Shown in pieces: positions 50,954 to 59,573 of a stretch of 64,000 nucleotides of DNA. Made by a program: the position numbers and the translations under genes. Every line of letters begins with the position of its first letter. Positions within the stretch are counted from its first letter, which is position 1. This DNA comes from 67-14 sp035502775 (lineage in GTDB: Bacteria; Actinomycetota; Thermoleophilia; Solirubrobacterales; 70-9): NCBI GenBank assembly GCA_035502775.1, contig DATJUB010000023.1:1-64000 (forward strand), written 5' to 3'. The notes below the pieces were generated by a model, which was given only the letters and a program-made list of their open reading frames with translations, was not told where the DNA came from and did no database searches.

Positions 50954-51905
50954 CCCGGGGATCGATCGCCGCGTAGATCAGATCGACCGCGATGTTCACG
51001 ACGACGATGAAGATGGCCGAGACGATGACCACGCCCTGAACAACCGGCAGGTCGGAGCGCTCCACGGACGAGGTGAGCAGGCCGCCGAGTCCGGGAACGT
51101 TGAAAACGGTCTCGACCAGAATCACGTTGCCGGCCAGGATCAGACTGACATCGATGCCGACCAGGGTGAGCATCGGTGCCAGTCCGCTCCTGGCGGCATG
51201 GCCCCACAGCACCGATCGCTCCGGCAGGCCCCGTGCGCGGGCGGCGGTCACGTAGGCACTGCCCAGCTGCTCGACCATCGCCGACCGCGTGAATCGCGTG
51301 TAGACCGCGGCCGAAGAAAGACCGAGCACCAGCCAGGGCAGGATCAGAGCGGCCATCTTCTCGAGGAAACCGTCCGCGTCGATGTAGGCGCCGATCCCGG
51401 GGAAGATCGGCAGCAGCGAGCCGGCGCCGGCGGCGAACAGGATCAGCGCCACGTAGCCGAGCCAGAACACGGGGGCCGAAAGCAGCGCCAGCGAAGCGAT
51501 GCCGGTCGCGCGGTCGAACCTCGAGGAGGGACGGGCCGCGGTGGCCACCCCGAGAACGACACCCAATCCCAGCCAGATCACCACCGCGCCCGAGATCAGC
51601 AGCAGCGTCGCCGGAAGACGGTCGGAGATCAGATCGGTCACCGGAACCCCGTACTGGTAGCTGTGCCCCAGGTCGAAATGCAGCAGGAGGTCCCGCAGGT
51701 AGATCCCGAACTGGACGTAGACCGGCTGGTCCAGTCCGAGAGCGTGGCGAACCTCCTCCACCTGGGAGGGTGTGGCGAACCGGCCGGCCCTGATCACGGC
51801 CGAATCGCCGGACGGGAAGATGTAGAAGATGACGAAGACCAGCGCGCTGGCGGTGAGCACGAGCAGGGCGCCCCACAGAATCCGCCTGAGAACGTAGGCG
51901 GTCAA
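50934..51905 (-). CDS. oligopeptide ABC transporter permease (DppB-type)
   Basis: 323 aa. Six membrane segments and the permease EAA-like loop (ARARGLPERSVLWGHAARSGLAP). Standard length for DppB/OppB. TTG start directly after the stop of the binding-protein gene. Third gene of a minus-strand operon; imports peptides or related solutes. Confidence 0.88.
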   Translation of the reverse strand: MTAYVLRRILWGALLVLTASALVFVIFYIFPSGDSAVIRAGRFATPSQVEEVRHALGLDQPVYVQFGIYLRDLLLHFDLGHSYQYGVPVTDLISDRLPATLLLISGAVVIWLGLGVVLGVATAARPSSRFDRATGIASLALLSAPVFWLGYVALILFAAGAGSLLPIFPGIGAYIDADGFLEKMAALILPWLVLGLSSAAVYTRFTRSAMVEQLGSAYVTAARARGLPERSVLWGHAARSGLAPMLTLVGIDVSLILAGNVILVETVFNVPGLGGLLTSSVERSDLPVVQGVVIVSAIFIVVVNIAVDLIYAAIDPRVKLREP

Positions 51906-51906
51906 C

Positions 51907-53742
51907 TCAGCAGTCCGAGTCGCCGGTGCACCTGGTCGCGTCGGAAAGCGAAACCATCGGCAGAGATGGATTGGCGTTGGCCCGGTCGATCACGTTGACG
52001 ACATTCTCCGATGAGAGCGCCGGCACCTCGCTCCACACGATCGGTATCGCCGGGGCGACCCTGGTGATCGATCGGTCGATCGCTCCCCACGCGTCCGCGC
52101 GGCCTTCCGGATCCTCGATCCGCTTGGCACGATCGATCGCCCGGTTGATCGCCGGCACGTCGAGCTGCGGCCAGTTCGAGTTGTTCACCGGCAGGATCGC
52201 GTTGCCGTTGAATGTCTGATCCAACACGGTCTGGGCGTCGTCGAGCTGCCTGACCCAGCCGACGTTGGGGCAGATCGCGACCTCCGCGGCCGGGACGTTG
52301 CAGAAGCGGGAGTACATGATGTCCTGGGTGACCGCCCTCGCCTCGACGTCGATCCCGACCGCGTCGAAGGCCCGCTTCACGACCTCACCGGTCTTGCGGC
52401 CGATCCCGGTCGTGTCGGTCACCATGAGCAGTTCCTCGTCTCCGGTGTAGCGCCCGCCGGGGTATCCGGCCCGGCGCATGTACTTCGCCGCGACCTCGTC
52501 GTCGCCGCGCGGGTTGGCGAGGAAGTCGTAGCCCGGACCCTCGAGGCCGCCGGCCTGTTCGAAACCGGGGACCCGGGGCGGGATGAAATGCGTTGCCAGG
52601 GGACCGACGAAGGCTCCACCCCGGGCGAGCCGCATCGCCACGCGGTCCGCGGCCGCCACGATCGCCCGCCGGACGTTGACGTCGTTCAACGGTTCGATCG
52701 TGGTGTTCATCGCGGCGTAGAGGATCGCTCCGGCCGGAACCATCATCAGCTGATCCGGATGGTTCTCCGCGGTCCTCTCGAGCAGAACCGGATCGGGAGC
52801 GAAATCACCGTTGATCTGCGACTCGCCCTCGAGGATCCGCTCAGAGGCGGACCCGGTGTTGGTGAAACCGCTCTCGACACGGATCCGGTCGAGGAACGCC
52901 GGACGGAAATCACGGCTCCGCTCCCACTCCGGGTTCCTCACAAGCTCGATCTCGATCCCGGGGCGATGGCCGGTGAGTGCGCCCTGATCGTCGTTCGGGA
53001 CCATGTAGGGGCCGGAAGAGACCACGTTCTGTGCGTAGGTCGACGGGATCTCCGCATCGAACTTCCTGGCGTAGCCCGCCGGAACCGGCGAGGTGAACGG
53101 CAGTGAGAAGGCATCGACCGCCAAGGGGGGCACCACGCCCGCGAACCGCAGCTCGAGGCGGTCCGGCGACAGCGCCGTGACCCCGGCGATATCGGGCGCC
53201 CGTTCCGGGTCCCGCTCGACCTGGCGCTTGGCGGCCGCGAAACCGCGCAGGGATCCGAGGTAGGGCTCGACATAGCCGTTGGCGACCCCGGGAAGCAGGC
53301 TGCGTTCGATCGCGTACTCGAAATCGGCGGCGACCACCGGCCTCGACACCGGCGGCGAGAAGCGGATGCCCGGACGGAGGTCGAACTCGATCGTGCCGGC
53401 CTTCACATCCACCTTGGGCAGGGTCCGGGCGATGTCCGGAATCAGCTTCGCCGGGGTTTCGTTGTCCGGTGTCAGCAATGTCCTCTGGGTCGCGAAGAGA
53501 ACCATGAAGGCGTACTGGTTCTGTGCCACACCCGGATCGAGAGAGTCCACGTCACCCGAACCGAGGACCATCAGCTCACCACCGTATTTCGCGTCGGACG
53601 GCGGCGAGTAACGGGGAGCGAAGTCGTTCGCGGCCAGGTCGTCGCCGTCGCCGCCACCGCAGGCCGAGAGAACGACCGCCAGCAGCAGTCCGACGACCAC
53701 CGGAGTCCGGCGGAAACGCGCCATGGCGGTCTCGGTCGTCAT
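51907..53742 (-). CDS. peptide-binding lipoprotein (SBP family 5)
   Basis: 611 aa. Lipoprotein signal with lipobox LSAC near residue 25, then the family 5 extracellular solute-binding fold (GELMVLGSGDVDSLDPG, FDLRPGIRFSPP). Captures oligopeptides outside the membrane for the DppB/DppC channel. ATG 53742 has GGGAGGG upstream and overlaps the DppC stop by 4 bases; the longer frame is antisense noise. Confidence 0.88.
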   Translation of the reverse strand: MTTETAMARFRRTPVVVGLLLAVVLSACGGGDGDDLAANDFAPRYSPPSDAKYGGELMVLGSGDVDSLDPGVAQNQYAFMVLFATQRTLLTPDNETPAKLIPDIARTLPKVDVKAGTIEFDLRPGIRFSPPVSRPVVAADFEYAIERSLLPGVANGYVEPYLGSLRGFAAAKRQVERDPERAPDIAGVTALSPDRLELRFAGVVPPLAVDAFSLPFTSPVPAGYARKFDAEIPSTYAQNVVSSGPYMVPNDDQGALTGHRPGIEIELVRNPEWERSRDFRPAFLDRIRVESGFTNTGSASERILEGESQINGDFAPDPVLLERTAENHPDQLMMVPAGAILYAAMNTTIEPLNDVNVRRAIVAAADRVAMRLARGGAFVGPLATHFIPPRVPGFEQAGGLEGPGYDFLANPRGDDEVAAKYMRRAGYPGGRYTGDEELLMVTDTTGIGRKTGEVVKRAFDAVGIDVEARAVTQDIMYSRFCNVPAAEVAICPNVGWVRQLDDAQTVLDQTFNGNAILPVNNSNWPQLDVPAINRAIDRAKRIEDPEGRADAWGAIDRSITRVAPAIPIVWSEVPALSSENVVNVIDRANANPSLPMVSLSDATRCTGDSDC

Positions 53743-54725
53743 GTCGCCACCCTCCCGCCGAAGGTCAGGTCCCGCACATAGTCGGCGACCACGGTGCAGG
53801 CGAACACGGTGATGAGAAGCGCGGCTCCCGGGAAGACCATGATCCACCAGGTGTCGGGGAACAGGGTCGCGTCCCTGGCGATCATCCCTCCCCAGCTCGG
53901 GGTCGACGCGGGCACGCCGACACCGAGGAAGGTCAGGGCCGCCTCGGCCAGGATCGCCTGGGGCAGCAGGACGATCGCGAACACGAAGATCGAGGAGGCC
54001 AGGTTGGGAAGAACTTCGGTCGCCAGGATGCGAGCCGGGGACAGACCGGCGAGGCGGGCGGCGGTCACGTAGTCGGATTCACGGATGGCAAGGGTCTGGT
54101 TGCGAACTATACGCGCGACGACCGGCCAGGACGTCATGGCGATGACCAGGATCACGAGCGGTATTCCCGGGGTCAGAGTGCCGTTCAGGCAACCCCCTCC
54201 GGTCGAGCAGCTGGCGGTGATGCCGATCGCCAGCAGCAGATACGGGATCACGAGAAAGGTCTCGATCAGACGCGAGATGAGCGAGTCGGTGAGACCACGC
54301 CGGAACCCGGCGATCATGCCCAGGGTGACGCCCACCAGAAGTGAGAGCGCGGCCGCGCAGAAGGCGACCAGAAGCGACACCCTCGCGCCGTACAGGGTCC
54401 GGCTGAATACGTCACGGCCGAGGCCGTCGACGCCGAACCAGTGAGCCGCGCTCGGTCCGGCGGGGGTACCGAAGCTTCGCGAGAGGCTCGAGGTGTCGCT
54501 GGCCCCCGGCGCCGGAGATCCGGTGACGGACGTCAGTACCGGGGCGAAGATGGCGGTCAGCACCAGCAGAGCGAGTATCGTCAATGCGACCTTGACCGCC
54601 GTGCCCATGCCCCTTCGGCCCCAGGGCTGAGCGAAAGGCATCAGCGATGCATCAGGTGCGGAAACCGGATCCGTGGGCACGGGGCGACCGGCCTCTTCGT
54701 TTCCCTCCGACGCAGACACGAACAT
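53739..54725 (-). CDS. oligopeptide ABC transporter permease (DppC-type)
   Basis: 328 aa. Membrane segments and EAA-like loop (AARLAGLSPARILATEVLPN) typical of DppC/OppC. ATG 54725 preceded by GGAG. First gene of the minus-strand operon dppC-SBP-dppB; divergent from the ATPase gene with about 107 bases between. Confidence 0.88.
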   Translation of the reverse strand: MFVSASEGNEEAGRPVPTDPVSAPDASLMPFAQPWGRRGMGTAVKVALTILALLVLTAIFAPVLTSVTGSPAPGASDTSSLSRSFGTPAGPSAAHWFGVDGLGRDVFSRTLYGARVSLLVAFCAAALSLLVGVTLGMIAGFRRGLTDSLISRLIETFLVIPYLLLAIGITASCSTGGGCLNGTLTPGIPLVILVIAMTSWPVVARIVRNQTLAIRESDYVTAARLAGLSPARILATEVLPNLASSIFVFAIVLLPQAILAEAALTFLGVGVPASTPSWGGMIARDATLFPDTWWIMVFPGAALLITVFACTVVADYVRDLTFGGRVAT

Positions 54726-54832
54726 AACTGTACTCCGATTTGAAACATCGGCCGGATTCCTCTTGAGCGGCACCTGATCGACCAAACCCGAATTATCCTC
54801 CCGTCCTGCCCTACCGTGAAAGGATGCTCTGA

Positions 54833-56494
54833 GTGCCTCCCGGAGAGCATCTCGAAAATGATTCTCAGAACTCCCCGGCCGCGGCGCTGACCGTCGAGAA
54901 CCTCCAGGTCTCGATCGCCACCGGCACGGCCGTGGTCGAGGCCGTACGGGACGTCAGTTTCCGGCTGAAGGCCGGATCCACCCTCGGGCTTCTGGGCATT
55001 TCCGGCTCGGGCAAGTCGGTGACGGGACTGTCGCTCCTCGGCCTGCCCCCGGGTGGTCGCGACTCGCTGGTCCGTGGCTCGATCAGACTTGGAGAGATCG
55101 AGTTGACCAGTCTTGCCGAGCCGGAGCTGCGTGGTATCCGGGGAGGCCGGATCGCCATGGTGTTCCAGGATCCGGGTACGGCGCTCACCCCGGTCCACCG
55201 GGTGGGCCGGCTGCTCGACGACACGGTGCGTGCGCATCATGATCTGTCCCGATCCGAGATTCGCGCGAGATCACTTCGGCTGCTCGACGAGGTCGGCCTG
55301 GCCGATCCGGAAGCGGCAGCCGGGTCCTATGTCCAGGAACTCTCCGGCGGCATGAAGCAACGCGTGATGATCGCGATCGCGCTCGCCGGCGAACCCTCGG
55401 TGCTGATCGCCGACGAGCCGACCTCGGCCCTTGACGCGATAGCCCAGGATCAGATCCTGGATCTGATCGAGTCCATCCAGAGGAACCGTGACCTGTCGGT
55501 GCTGCTGATCAGCCATGACCTGGGTGTCATGACGAGGATGGCCGACCGGATCACGGTCATCGACGGCGGCCGGACGGTCGAGCAGGGGAACACCCGCGAT
55601 CTGCTGTCCGATCCCCGCCACCCGGTCACCCGGGCGCTGCTCGAGTCCCAGCGGAGGAGAGCGTCCCGCATCGGCCCCGACCTACTCGACCGGACCTCTG
55701 AATCGATTCCGGCACTCCGGCTCTCGGGCATCGAGGCGACCTACCCGAAACATGAGAAGCCCGCGGTCCGCGACGTGTCCCTGACCATCGCGCCCGGTGA
55801 AGTACTCGGCCTGGTCGGCGAATCCGGCTGTGGCAAGACGACTCTGGCCAGATGCGTCCTGCGCATCATGGAGCCCGCCGCGGGCGCGATCGAGATCGGG
55901 GGACGTGACGTGACCCACCTGTCCGACCGTGCGCTCCGCCCGTTCCGGAATCAGGTCGGCGCCGTGTTTCAGAGTCCCGGCGCTTCGCTCAACCCCAAGC
56001 ACACCGTTTCCCGAATACTGCAGGCACCGCTCGGCGGACGGGGACGCCGGGAACGTCAGCTGGATCTCGCCCGGGCTGTCCAGGCGCTCGAGTCCGTGGG
56101 GCTGGAGCGTGGACACCTCGACCGGATGCCCTCCCAGCTCTCCGGCGGCCAACAGCAACGGGTGGCCCTGGCCCGGGCACTGATCACCGAGCCGCGGCTG
56201 CTCGTATGCGACGAACCCTTCACCGCGCTCGACGTCTCGCTCCAGAACCAGATGGCCGCGCTGCTGAAGAAGGTTCAGGTCGAGTTCAACCTGGCCTGCC
56301 TCCTGATCGCGCACGATCTCGACGTGATCGGCCAGATCGCCGATCGGGTGGCGGTGATGCACCGGGGACGAATCATCGAGGTGGGTGAAACCGAGATGAC
56401 GCTCGGCAAGCCGCGAGAGGAGTTCACCAGACGCCTGGTCGATGCCTCCCAGCGCAATCGAACAGAGATACCGGCGCGACCCTCGTCACTTTAG
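54833..56494 (+). CDS. fused dual ATPase of oligopeptide ABC transporter (DppDF-type)
   Basis: 553 aa with two ATPase halves. Half 1: Walker A GISGSGKSVT, signature ELSGGMKQRVMIA, Walker B VLIADEPTSALD. Half 2: GESGCGKTTL, QLSGGQQQRVALARAL, LLVCDEPFTALD. This fused form energises peptide uptake systems such as YejF. GTG start. Divergent partner of the dppC-SBP-dppB operon. Confidence 0.9.
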   Translation: MPPGEHLENDSQNSPAAALTVENLQVSIATGTAVVEAVRDVSFRLKAGSTLGLLGISGSGKSVTGLSLLGLPPGGRDSLVRGSIRLGEIELTSLAEPELRGIRGGRIAMVFQDPGTALTPVHRVGRLLDDTVRAHHDLSRSEIRARSLRLLDEVGLADPEAAAGSYVQELSGGMKQRVMIAIALAGEPSVLIADEPTSALDAIAQDQILDLIESIQRNRDLSVLLISHDLGVMTRMADRITVIDGGRTVEQGNTRDLLSDPRHPVTRALLESQRRRASRIGPDLLDRTSESIPALRLSGIEATYPKHEKPAVRDVSLTIAPGEVLGLVGESGCGKTTLARCVLRIMEPAAGAIEIGGRDVTHLSDRALRPFRNQVGAVFQSPGASLNPKHTVSRILQAPLGGRGRRERQLDLARAVQALESVGLERGHLDRMPSQLSGGQQQRVALARALITEPRLLVCDEPFTALDVSLQNQMAALLKKVQVEFNLACLLIAHDLDVIGQIADRVAVMHRGRIIEVGETEMTLGKPREEFTRRLVDASQRNRTEIPARPSSL

Positions 56495-56943
56495 GGGGAC
56501 GCGAGGATCGCGCCGATCTCTGTCTGACGACGTTCGGTGTGCGACGACCGCGCGCCGTCAACCGCCGCGAAATCACCCAGGGAGATGGGTGAGTTCCAGC
56601 CTCTCGCGACGCCGGCGGGCCACCACCCGAGAGCTCGAGTGGCGATTCGCCGAGTTTGCGGGCGCGCCGCGAATCGTGGGTTCCGCGACGCGCCATAGCC
56701 CAGATGAGAACCGTGGTCCGATCGCTCTGACGCTCGATTTTGAACCCGGCCTCGGTGGCCATCACTGACTCCTTTCAGTCTTAGACCAACTGAGCCGCCC
56801 GGCACGCGTTCCCATCGTCAACCGAGATTCCCTGCTTCCCGGCCAGAACCACGTCCACGAACGACCCCTGGACTATCTACGTCATGTAGCGAGCCATACT
56901 GTATCGCTACTTCTTGTTTCTTGTCAAGCCGTAGACGCTTGCC
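56495..56943. other. stretch without a firm gene; possible broken minus-strand ORF
   Basis: A minus-strand ATG at 56762 has a perfect AAAGGAG 6 bases upstream (MATEAGFKIERQSDRTTVL...), but coding character moves to another frame (ending TEIGAILASP at 56491), suggesting a frameshifted small gene. I could not confirm either. Otherwise nothing recognised. Confidence 0.35.
56886..56910. promoter_or_regulatory. inverted repeat, possible XRE operator
   Basis: GTAGCGA (56886-56892) and TCGCTAC (56904-56910), a perfect 7-bp inverted repeat with an 11-base spacer, just upstream of the XRE gene promoter. Confidence 0.5.
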
Positions 56944-56949
56944 TTAGAT
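56921..56949 (+). promoter_or_regulatory. promoter of XRE gene, probably leaderless
   Basis: TTGTCA (56921-56926), 17-base spacer, TTAGAT (56944-56949). The ATG at 56956 is 7 bases after the -10 box, so transcription would start at or next to the start codon. Confidence 0.65.
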
Positions 56950-56955
56950 GGGCCG

Positions 56956-57345
56956 ATGGCCATGAAAGGAATCAGGGACAAGCTCCCCGAGCTGCGAAAC
57001 GAAAAAGGCTGGAGCAGGGAACGACTCTCCCACAGCGCGTTCAGGATCGACCAGGAAGGCACCAGCGCGGCCCAGATCACGGCGATCGAACGAGGTACAC
57101 GCCGAGCGTCCGCCCGCACGATCGCCGCCCTGGCCAAGGCGCTCGACGTCGCCCCGACCGAGTTTCTCGAGTATCGCCTGGCCCTGGCCCGCCACATCTT
57201 CGACGAGGACAAGGTCGGCATCGATCAGGCGATCAAGAACCTCGAGAAGTCCGGTCTCGAACCGATCGATGTTTCGCTGACCGAGATCAAGAAGCACTCT
57301 CATCAACGTCGTCGGGCGGTAAAACAGGGCCAAGGGCCAGGGTAG
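56956..57345 (+). CDS. XRE-family HTH regulator (paralog of 47.4-kb gene)
   Basis: 129 aa. HTH in the first 65 residues (LPELRNEKGWSRERLSHSAF...SAAQITAIERGTRRASARTIAALAKAL), followed by EYRLALARHIFDEDKVGIDQAIKNLE. About 60 percent identical by eye to the protein at 47364. The coding 3' end overlaps that of the convergent 83-aa gene by 59 bases. Probably leaderless and self-regulated through the inverted repeat upstream. Confidence 0.88.
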   Translation: MAMKGIRDKLPELRNEKGWSRERLSHSAFRIDQEGTSAAQITAIERGTRRASARTIAALAKALDVAPTEFLEYRLALARHIFDEDKVGIDQAIKNLEKSGLEPIDVSLTEIKKHSHQRRRAVKQGQGPG

Positions 57346-57538
57346 GGGTCCGGCCCGCGAGGACCGCCCAGACCCCGAAGTCGGTGAGCGCCCACGCCCT
57401 GCTGTCCACGTCGTTGAACAACAGGGCCCGGTCGGCCACGAACTCGGCGATCTCTCTCGCCATCCTCACATCTCGCATCAGCGCCTGATCCTCGGCGCTC
57501 AGGGCATCCATGCCGCAATCCATCTTGTCTGAAACCAT
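57287..57538 (-). CDS. 83-aa hypothetical protein
   Basis: Starts at ATG 57538 with a strong GAGGAGG 5 bases upstream. A helical N-terminal half (EDQALMRDVRMAREIAEFVADRALLF) is followed by ALTDFGVWAVLAG. Not recognised. Convergent with and overlapping the XRE gene by 59 bases, an arrangement that could couple the two; a toxin-antitoxin relation is possible but unsupported by homology. Confidence 0.65.
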   Translation of the reverse strand: MVSDKMDCGMDALSAEDQALMRDVRMAREIAEFVADRALLFNDVDSRAWALTDFGVWAVLAGRTPTLALGPVLPPDDVDESAS

Positions 57539-57612
57539 TCTTCCTCCTCGAACGTGTGTTCGTATTGAAGCATGGCCGGCGGCGGCAGGCGGGGTGTGGC
57601 GGCTACCCGTCC

Positions 57613-58737
57613 TCAGGTGGCTATCACCGCACGATCGAGCAGCGGGCGGACGTTCTCACCGAACCTGAGGGCTTCCTCCAGATGCGGATAGCCGGAGAGG
57701 ATGAACTCGTCGATGCCGACGCCCCGATACTCCAGCAGACGGTCGGCGACCTGCCCGTGACTGCCCACCAGCGCCGTGCCCGCTCCCTCGCGCACCAGTC
57801 CGATCCCGGCCCACAGGTTGGGCGCGATGACCAGATCGTCCCGGCCGGCCGGCTCTCCGTCCGCACCGCTGTGGCTCAGCTCGGTCATCTTCGCCTGAGC
57901 GGTCGATTCCATCCGGCTGAACTTCTCCTGGGCCGCCCTGACCGCTTCGGGATCGATGCTCTCCAGGATGCGGTCCGCCTCCAGCCAGGCTTCCTCCTCG
58001 GTGTCGCGGCTGATCACGTGGATCCGCAGGCCGAACCGGATCTCGCGGCCTTCGGACTCGGCCTTCTCCCTGACGGCCGAGACCTTGTCGGCGACCGCTT
58101 CGAGGGGCTCACCCCAGGTCAGGTACGTGTCGGCGTACTTGGAGGCGACATCCAGCGCCGGCGGTGAGGCTCCACCGAAGTAGACCCGTGGCGGTTCGTA
58201 TCCGTCCAGGCCGCGGCGCAGCCCGCCCTGATCGAGCTTGTAGAACTCACCCTCGTGATCGAACGTCTCCCCTGACCAGGAACGCTTCAGGATCTCGAGG
58301 AACTCCCCGGTCCGGCGGTAGCGGCTCTCCTTGTCGAGGTGATCACCGAAGGAGCGCTGCTCGGTCGGATCCCCACCGGTGACCACGTTGAGCAGGAGGC
58401 GCCCGCCGGTCAGACGATGAAAGGTCGCGCCCTGGTGGGCCGCCCAGGCGGGATGGATCGCGTCGGGACGGAACGCGACGATGAACTTCAGCTTCTCTGT
58501 GTGCTGGGCGACCGCGGCACAGGTGACCCAGGCGTCCTCGCAGCCGGAGCCGGTCGGGGTCAGCACCGCCTCGAAGCCGGCCCGCTCCGCGGCCTGCGCG
58601 ACCTCGGACAGATAGGCGACATCGGCGGGGCGATTCACCGAAGTCTGGCCGAGCACGTCGATCACGTTGGTGACGTTTCGCCCGTCTCCCGAGGTCGGCA
58701 GAAACCAATGCCATTTCGGCTGATTGTCATCGTTCAT
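57613..58737 (-). CDS. ssuD: FMNH2-dependent alkanesulfonate monooxygenase
   Basis: 374 aa, luciferase-like fold. WHWFLPTSGDGRNV at the N-terminus, FIVAFRPDAIHPAWAAHQ, LNVVTGGDPTEQRSFGDHLDK and LSGYPHLEEA match SsuD. Releases sulfite from alkanesulfonates with oxygen and reduced flavin. Start overlaps the ssuB stop by 4 bases; last gene of ssuC-ssuA-ssuB-ssuD. No flavin reductase (ssuE) is in the window. Confidence 0.93.
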   Translation of the reverse strand: MNDDNQPKWHWFLPTSGDGRNVTNVIDVLGQTSVNRPADVAYLSEVAQAAERAGFEAVLTPTGSGCEDAWVTCAAVAQHTEKLKFIVAFRPDAIHPAWAAHQGATFHRLTGGRLLLNVVTGGDPTEQRSFGDHLDKESRYRRTGEFLEILKRSWSGETFDHEGEFYKLDQGGLRRGLDGYEPPRVYFGGASPPALDVASKYADTYLTWGEPLEAVADKVSAVREKAESEGREIRFGLRIHVISRDTEEEAWLEADRILESIDPEAVRAAQEKFSRMESTAQAKMTELSHSGADGEPAGRDDLVIAPNLWAGIGLVREGAGTALVGSHGQVADRLLEYRGVGIDEFILSGYPHLEEALRFGENVRPLLDRAVIAT

Positions 58738-59573
58738 CGCGAAGCCTTTCCTGCCGCGGCGATCGTGTCGCGCACGGTCCGTTTGAGATCGAGGAATGTG
58801 ACCGAGTCCCGAACCGAACGGCGAACCTCGCCGCCCGTCTCGGCACCATACGACCCGATCGGAAGATCGAGCAGAACCCGGCCGGGACGGTCGCCCATAA
58901 CCACGACCCTGGTACCCAGGTAGAGCGCCTCCTCGACGCCGTGGGTCACGAAGACGACCGTCGCGCCGCTCTGGCGCCAGATGTCGAGAAGTTCGTCCTG
59001 AAGCCGCTCACGGGTGATCGCGTCGAGCGCCCCGAAAGGCTCGTCCATGAGCACTATCCCGGGATCGGTCGCGAGCGCGCGAGCGATCGAGCAGCGCTGC
59101 TGCATGCCGCCGGAAAGCTCCCAGGTCTTCTTGTCGGCGACCTCAGCGAGCCCGACCATCTCGAGCAGGCGCCCGGAGATCCGCCTCCGTTCGTTCTTCT
59201 TCACACCAGCCAGGCGAGGACCGAGCTCGACGTTGCCCCGGACGCTCAGCCAGGGAAAGAGGTTGGGCTGCTGGAAGACCACGGCACGCTCACCGCCCGG
59301 ACCGCTGACCGGGTGCCCCTCCACCTCGACCGAGCCGGCGACCGGCCGTTCGAAGCCCGCGATCAGCTTGAGCAGGGTCGTCTTGCCGCAGCCGGACGCG
59401 CCGACCAGGCAGACGAACTCCCCCGCTGCGATCGAGAGGTCGAGCCCGTCGATCACCGGGGGCAGGCCGCGCTGATAGCGGTGTGTGATCGCTTCCAGCG
59501 AGATCCGGCCACCCGGACCGGATCCCGAATGGGATCCGGTCCGGTGGGACGGGACTGTCGCGGCCGGGCTCAA
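58734..59573 (-). CDS. ssuB: aliphatic sulfonate ABC transporter ATP-binding protein
   Basis: 279 aa. Walker A GASGCGKTTLL, signature LSGGMQQRCSIARAL, Walker B GIVLMDEPFGALD, and His in VTHGVEEALYLG. TTG start overlaps the ssuA stop (TTGA). Energises the SsuC permease; TauB is the near alternative name. Confidence 0.9.
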   Translation of the reverse strand: MSPAATVPSHRTGSHSGSGPGGRISLEAITHRYQRGLPPVIDGLDLSIAAGEFVCLVGASGCGKTTLLKLIAGFERPVAGSVEVEGHPVSGPGGERAVVFQQPNLFPWLSVRGNVELGPRLAGVKKNERRRISGRLLEMVGLAEVADKKTWELSGGMQQRCSIARALATDPGIVLMDEPFGALDAITRERLQDELLDIWRQSGATVVFVTHGVEEALYLGTRVVVMGDRPGRVLLDLPIGSYGAETGGEVRRSVRDSVTFLDLKRTVRDTIAAAGKASR

